From JADKAV01 sp037046735 (lineage in GTDB: Bacteria; Actinomycetota; Actinomycetes; S36-B12; UBA10799), in assembly GCA_037046735.1 (NCBI GenBank), contig JBAOHC010000028.1, positions 1-5,962 of the forward strand: a stretch of DNA of 5,962 nt, in the 5' to 3' direction. The position numbers and the translations under genes are program-made. Of the stretch, positions 5,748 through 5,962 are shown one piece after another; position 1 is the first letter of the stretch, and every line of letters begins with the position of its first letter. The notes under the pieces are model-generated. The model worked only from the letters and a program-made list of their open reading frames with translations. It searched no databases and was not told the origin of the DNA.

Positions 5748-5810
5748 ACCTCATCGCCGCACGCCGTGATTCCTCGACATGGTCGGGGAATCACGGCCGT
5801 TGTGCGAGGT
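5748..5810. terminator. Strong hairpin between convergent genes
   Basis: GCCGTGATTCCTCGAC (5763-5778) pairs along its whole length with GTCGGGGAATCACGGC (5782-5797), with one G-T pair and a three-base loop. Outer arms extend it: GCAC (5759-5762) with GTGC (5802-5805), and ACCTC (5748-5752) with GAGGT (5806-5810). It starts just after the exported-protein stop and reaches the stop codon of the minus-strand PIN gene, so it probably serves both. There is no clear T-tract, which is usual for high-GC actinobacterial terminators. Confidence 0.7.
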
Positions 5811-5962
5811 CAGTTGATGAACAGGTCCTCGAAGGTGGCGACCGTCACCAGGTCGGCTGCCTTGGCGCCAAGATCGGGATCCACTGTGACCAGCGCGTCC
5901 GCCTGCAGGCGCGCAACAGCGATGTACTCGGCGTCGCGTTCTCCCGATGGAATGTCCCGGTA
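5810..5962 (-). CDS. PIN-domain (VapC-like) protein, C-terminal 50 codons only
   Basis: Reading the minus strand from the window edge gives 50 codons and TGA (5812-5810). Residues GERDAEYIAVARLQADALV, then TVDPDLGAKAADLVTV, resemble the C-terminal half of PIN-domain proteins: an acidic residue before A-x-Y-I-A-x-A, then a Leu-Val-Thr-x-Asp strand ending in conserved aspartates. PIN proteins are Mg-dependent RNases; in bacteria most are VapC toxins paired with a small antitoxin gene just upstream, which here would lie beyond 5962. The start, the first catalytic aspartates and any antitoxin are out of view, so toxin status is inference. The gene converges on the exported-protein gene and shares its terminator hairpin. 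Confidence 0.7.
   Translation of the reverse strand, partial: YRDIPSGERDAEYIAVARLQADALVTVDPDLGAKAADLVTVATFEDLFIN

Noticed and set aside
1..5962. CRISPR array, tRNA, rRNA or riboswitch
   Set aside because: I saw no regularly spaced direct repeats, no tRNA-like cloverleaf or rRNA sequence, and no long structured leader before any gene.

Overview
The window is GC-rich DNA with GTG starts, strong GC preference at third codon positions, a DUF222/13E12-type HNH protein behind a mycobacterial-type LexA box, and secreted proteins with Lys-rich or Ig-like tails. All of this points to an actinobacterium (high-GC Gram-positive). The genus cannot be read from the sequence.

Layout. Positions 1-442 are a worn region: the possible tail of an upstream gene (1-54), then a gene remnant whose only protein-like part is a Lys/Val-rich C-terminal repeat module of actinobacterial exported proteins (about 185-442). 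Positions 475-1753 carry a DUF222/HNH endonuclease-like gene. Its promoter contains a near-consensus LexA (SOS) box, and its GTG lies where transcription should start, so the mRNA is probably leaderless. It converges on a two-gene minus-strand operon (4348 to 1764), and both stop codons sit in one small hairpin. The operon encodes a 519-residue ECF sigma factor fused in one chain to a zinc-binding anti-sigma-like motif, a transmembrane helix, a Pro/Thr/Ser/Ala linker and a C-terminal Ig-like domain. Eight bases downstream follows a 338-residue S-adenosylhomocysteine-hydrolase-like protein that keeps the NAD fold but appears to lack several catalytic residues.

Divergent from the operon, a plus-strand gene (4502-5746) encodes a 414-residue exported protein with a clear signal peptide and two or three beta-sandwich domains. 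The 153-base gap between the divergent starts is the most striking part of the window. Both genes have the same two-part element, AAAAGTGTTGG-N18-CTCCTA, with identical spacing, pointing outward from a central palindrome. This suggests that one sigma factor, plausibly the membrane-anchored one encoded here, transcribes both its own operon and the exported protein gene.

The working model is inference: the outer domain of the sigma protein senses something at the cell surface, releases or activates the sigma part, and drives its own operon (including the SAHH-like protein) and the exported protein. The right end holds a strong hairpin shared with a convergent minus-strand gene, of which only the last 50 codons are present. 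They look like the C-terminus of a PIN-domain (VapC-like) protein.
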